Positions 6,585 to 7,335 of a stretch of DNA of 7,335 nucleotides are shown here, one piece after another; positions within the stretch are counted from its first letter, which is position 1; every line of letters starts with the position of its first letter. Made by a program: the position numbers and the translations under genes. The notes beneath the pieces are model-generated. The model saw only the letters and a program-made list of their open reading frames with translations, did no database searches and was not told the DNA's origin. Location: contig CAJUJR010000109.1 in the NCBI GenBank assembly GCA_910586605.1, forward strand, positions 1 through 7,335, given 5' to 3'. This DNA is from an uncultured Lachnospiraceae bacterium. Lineage in GTDB: Bacteria > Bacillota > Clostridia > Lachnospirales > Lachnospiraceae.

Positions 6585-7133
6585 ATGAATCTTTTAACGT
6601 TCCTGTCAAACCTGATGATTCCTATCATTATTTTTTATATTATCGGCTATGGCATTATGACGAAAACAGATATCTTTGATGCCTTTGTGAAAGGCGCTGC
6701 TGATGGGATGCGTGTTGTATTTGAAATCCTTCCAACGTTAATTGGCCTGATGGTTGCTATTGGATTGATGCGGGAGTCAGGTTTTTTAACGATGCTTGCG
6801 GACTTTGTCGCACCATTTGTACAGTGCTTTGATTTTCCGGCACGCGTTGTTCCTCTGACATTGATTAAAATGGTTTCTTCTTCTGCCGCAACAGGGCTTT
6901 TGACGGATATATTCAAGGAGTTCGGGACAGATTCCAGGGAAGGGTATCTTGCTTCGCTGCTGATGTGTTGCTCAGAAACGATTTTTTACACGATATCTGT
7001 ATATTTTCTTGCAACCAAAGATAAAAAACATAGTGCAGTGACTGGAGTGCGCTGGATGTTAGCAGGTGCATTGCTGTCCACTTTTATTGGGATTGTGGCA
7101 AGCGTTGCCCTGACAAATACAGCGGGGCTTTGA
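6585..7133 (+). CDS. spmB: Spore maturation protein B
   Basis: A 182-residue polytopic membrane protein of the SpmB/nucleoside-recognition (Gate) family. In Bacillus it acts with SpmA in spore core dehydration and heat resistance. Hydrophobic segments lie near residues 5-25, 46-63, 120-143 and 157-177. Family motifs include KGAADGMRVVFEILPTLIGL (36-55), the SSSAATGLL segment (98-106) and CSETIFYTISVYF (129-141). Length is normal and both ends look complete. The start follows GAGGGG (6577-6582) at a short distance of two to four bases; no better upstream start exists in frame. SpmA is normally encoded just upstream, but here the upstream neighbour is the divergent response regulator. Assignment to SpmB is confident. 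Confidence 0.93.
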   Translation: MNLLTFLSNLMIPIIIFYIIGYGIMTKTDIFDAFVKGAADGMRVVFEILPTLIGLMVAIGLMRESGFLTMLADFVAPFVQCFDFPARVVPLTLIKMVSSSAATGLLTDIFKEFGTDSREGYLASLLMCCSETIFYTISVYFLATKDKKHSAVTGVRWMLAGALLSTFIGIVASVALTNTAGL

Positions 7134-7220
7134 ATAATAACGTTTGCAGGGGATTATATATAAAAGGATTATAAAAAATATTAAAAAATCTTGCAATATA
7201 TAGGAAAATAAGGGAAAATA

Positions 7221-7242
7221 TTAAGCAGAGAATTTTAAGCAG
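7221..7242 (+). repeat. Pair of 8-bp direct repeats upstream of the small ORF
   Basis: TTAAGCAG occurs at 7221-7228 and again at 7235-7242, a 14-bp period, 34 nt before the start of the small ORF. It could be a regulator-binding pair, but such short repeats arise easily by chance in AT-rich DNA. Confidence 0.3.
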
Positions 7243-7275
7243 GAAAAGAGTTACTAGATGAAGGAGGAGATTAGG

Positions 7276-7323
7276 ATGAGAAAACGTTACTATTCACAGC
7301 CAATCGTAGCCGGATCTCAATAA
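7276..7323 (+). CDS. Very small ORF (15 residues), possible peptide gene or 5' end of an interrupted gene
   Basis: The ORF reads MRKRYYSQPIVAGSQ and is preceded by a near-ideal site AAGGAGG (7261-7267) eight bases before the ATG. An in-frame ATG at 7258 would give 21 residues but overlaps that site less plausibly. From codon 4 onward it lies inside the 50-bp repeat. The left-end copy reads YYSQPIVAKSQ in the same frame, with one synonymous change and one Gly/Lys change. It lies 142 nt after spmB with no clear terminator between them. It might be a small peptide with a paralogue at the left end. Alternatively, the original gene's first codons may have been cut by insertion of a repeated element, whose end supplies the stop. 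I do not recognise the peptide. Confidence 0.35.
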   Translation: MRKRYYSQPIVAGSQ

Positions 7324-7335
7324 AAAATCTCTTCC
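7286..7335 (+). repeat. Right copy of the 50-bp inverted repeat
   Basis: This copy pairs with 5-54 in opposite orientation (position i matches 7340 minus i), with four mismatches. Homology begins at base 7286, ten bases into the small ORF, and runs to the last base of the window, so its outer end is not seen. The sequences just inside the two copies (55-172 and 7134-7285) are not similar, so the boundary is sharp. Confidence 0.9.

Noticed and set aside
6476..6679. 67-codon plus-strand ORF overlapping the divergent promoter and the spmB start
   Set aside because: It overlaps spmB in another frame, has no ribosome binding site, and its residues do not resemble a known family.
1..7335. The whole segment as a composite transposon
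   Set aside because: The interior holds housekeeping genes such as gltX and spmB, no transposase is visible, and only 50 bp of each flanking repeat can be seen.

Overview
The window looks like chromosomal DNA of an anaerobic, spore-forming Firmicute, most likely a Lachnospiraceae-type clostridium. Supporting signs are strong purine-rich Shine-Dalgarno sites, moderately AT-rich DNA, a YesN-type AraC response regulator, a Cytidylate_kin2-family protein and the spore maturation gene spmB. No species is assigned.

Region 1 (about 95-5017, + strand) is a compact four-gene operon. It starts at a near-consensus sigma-A promoter and runs through a cytidylate kinase-like protein, a Sir2-fold protein, glutamyl-tRNA synthetase (gltX) and a short UvrD/PcrA-like helicase, with gaps of only 17 to 45 nt. 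A hairpin terminator closes it. The Sir2-fold protein keeps its zinc cysteines but has lost nearly every NAD-binding and catalytic residue, so it looks like a pseudo-sirtuin.

Region 2 (5017-6455, - strand) is a YesN/AraC-type response regulator split into two reading frames at a TAATG stop/start overlap. The receiver and middle part lie in one ORF and the complete AraC DNA-binding domain in the other. The linker is shorter than I expect for the family, which suggests an out-of-frame internal deletion.

Region 3 (6456-7133) is a divergent promoter region followed by spmB, which has no spmA beside it. Region 4 (7134-7335) is AT-rich and ends in a tiny ORF with an excellent ribosome binding site.

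The two ends of the window carry the same 50-bp sequence in opposite orientation (5-54 against 7335-7286, 46 of 50 identical). Both copies point outward and run to, or almost to, the window edge. This suggests that the segment is bracketed by two copies of a repeated element or gene family. No tRNA, rRNA, CRISPR array or complete transposase gene is visible.
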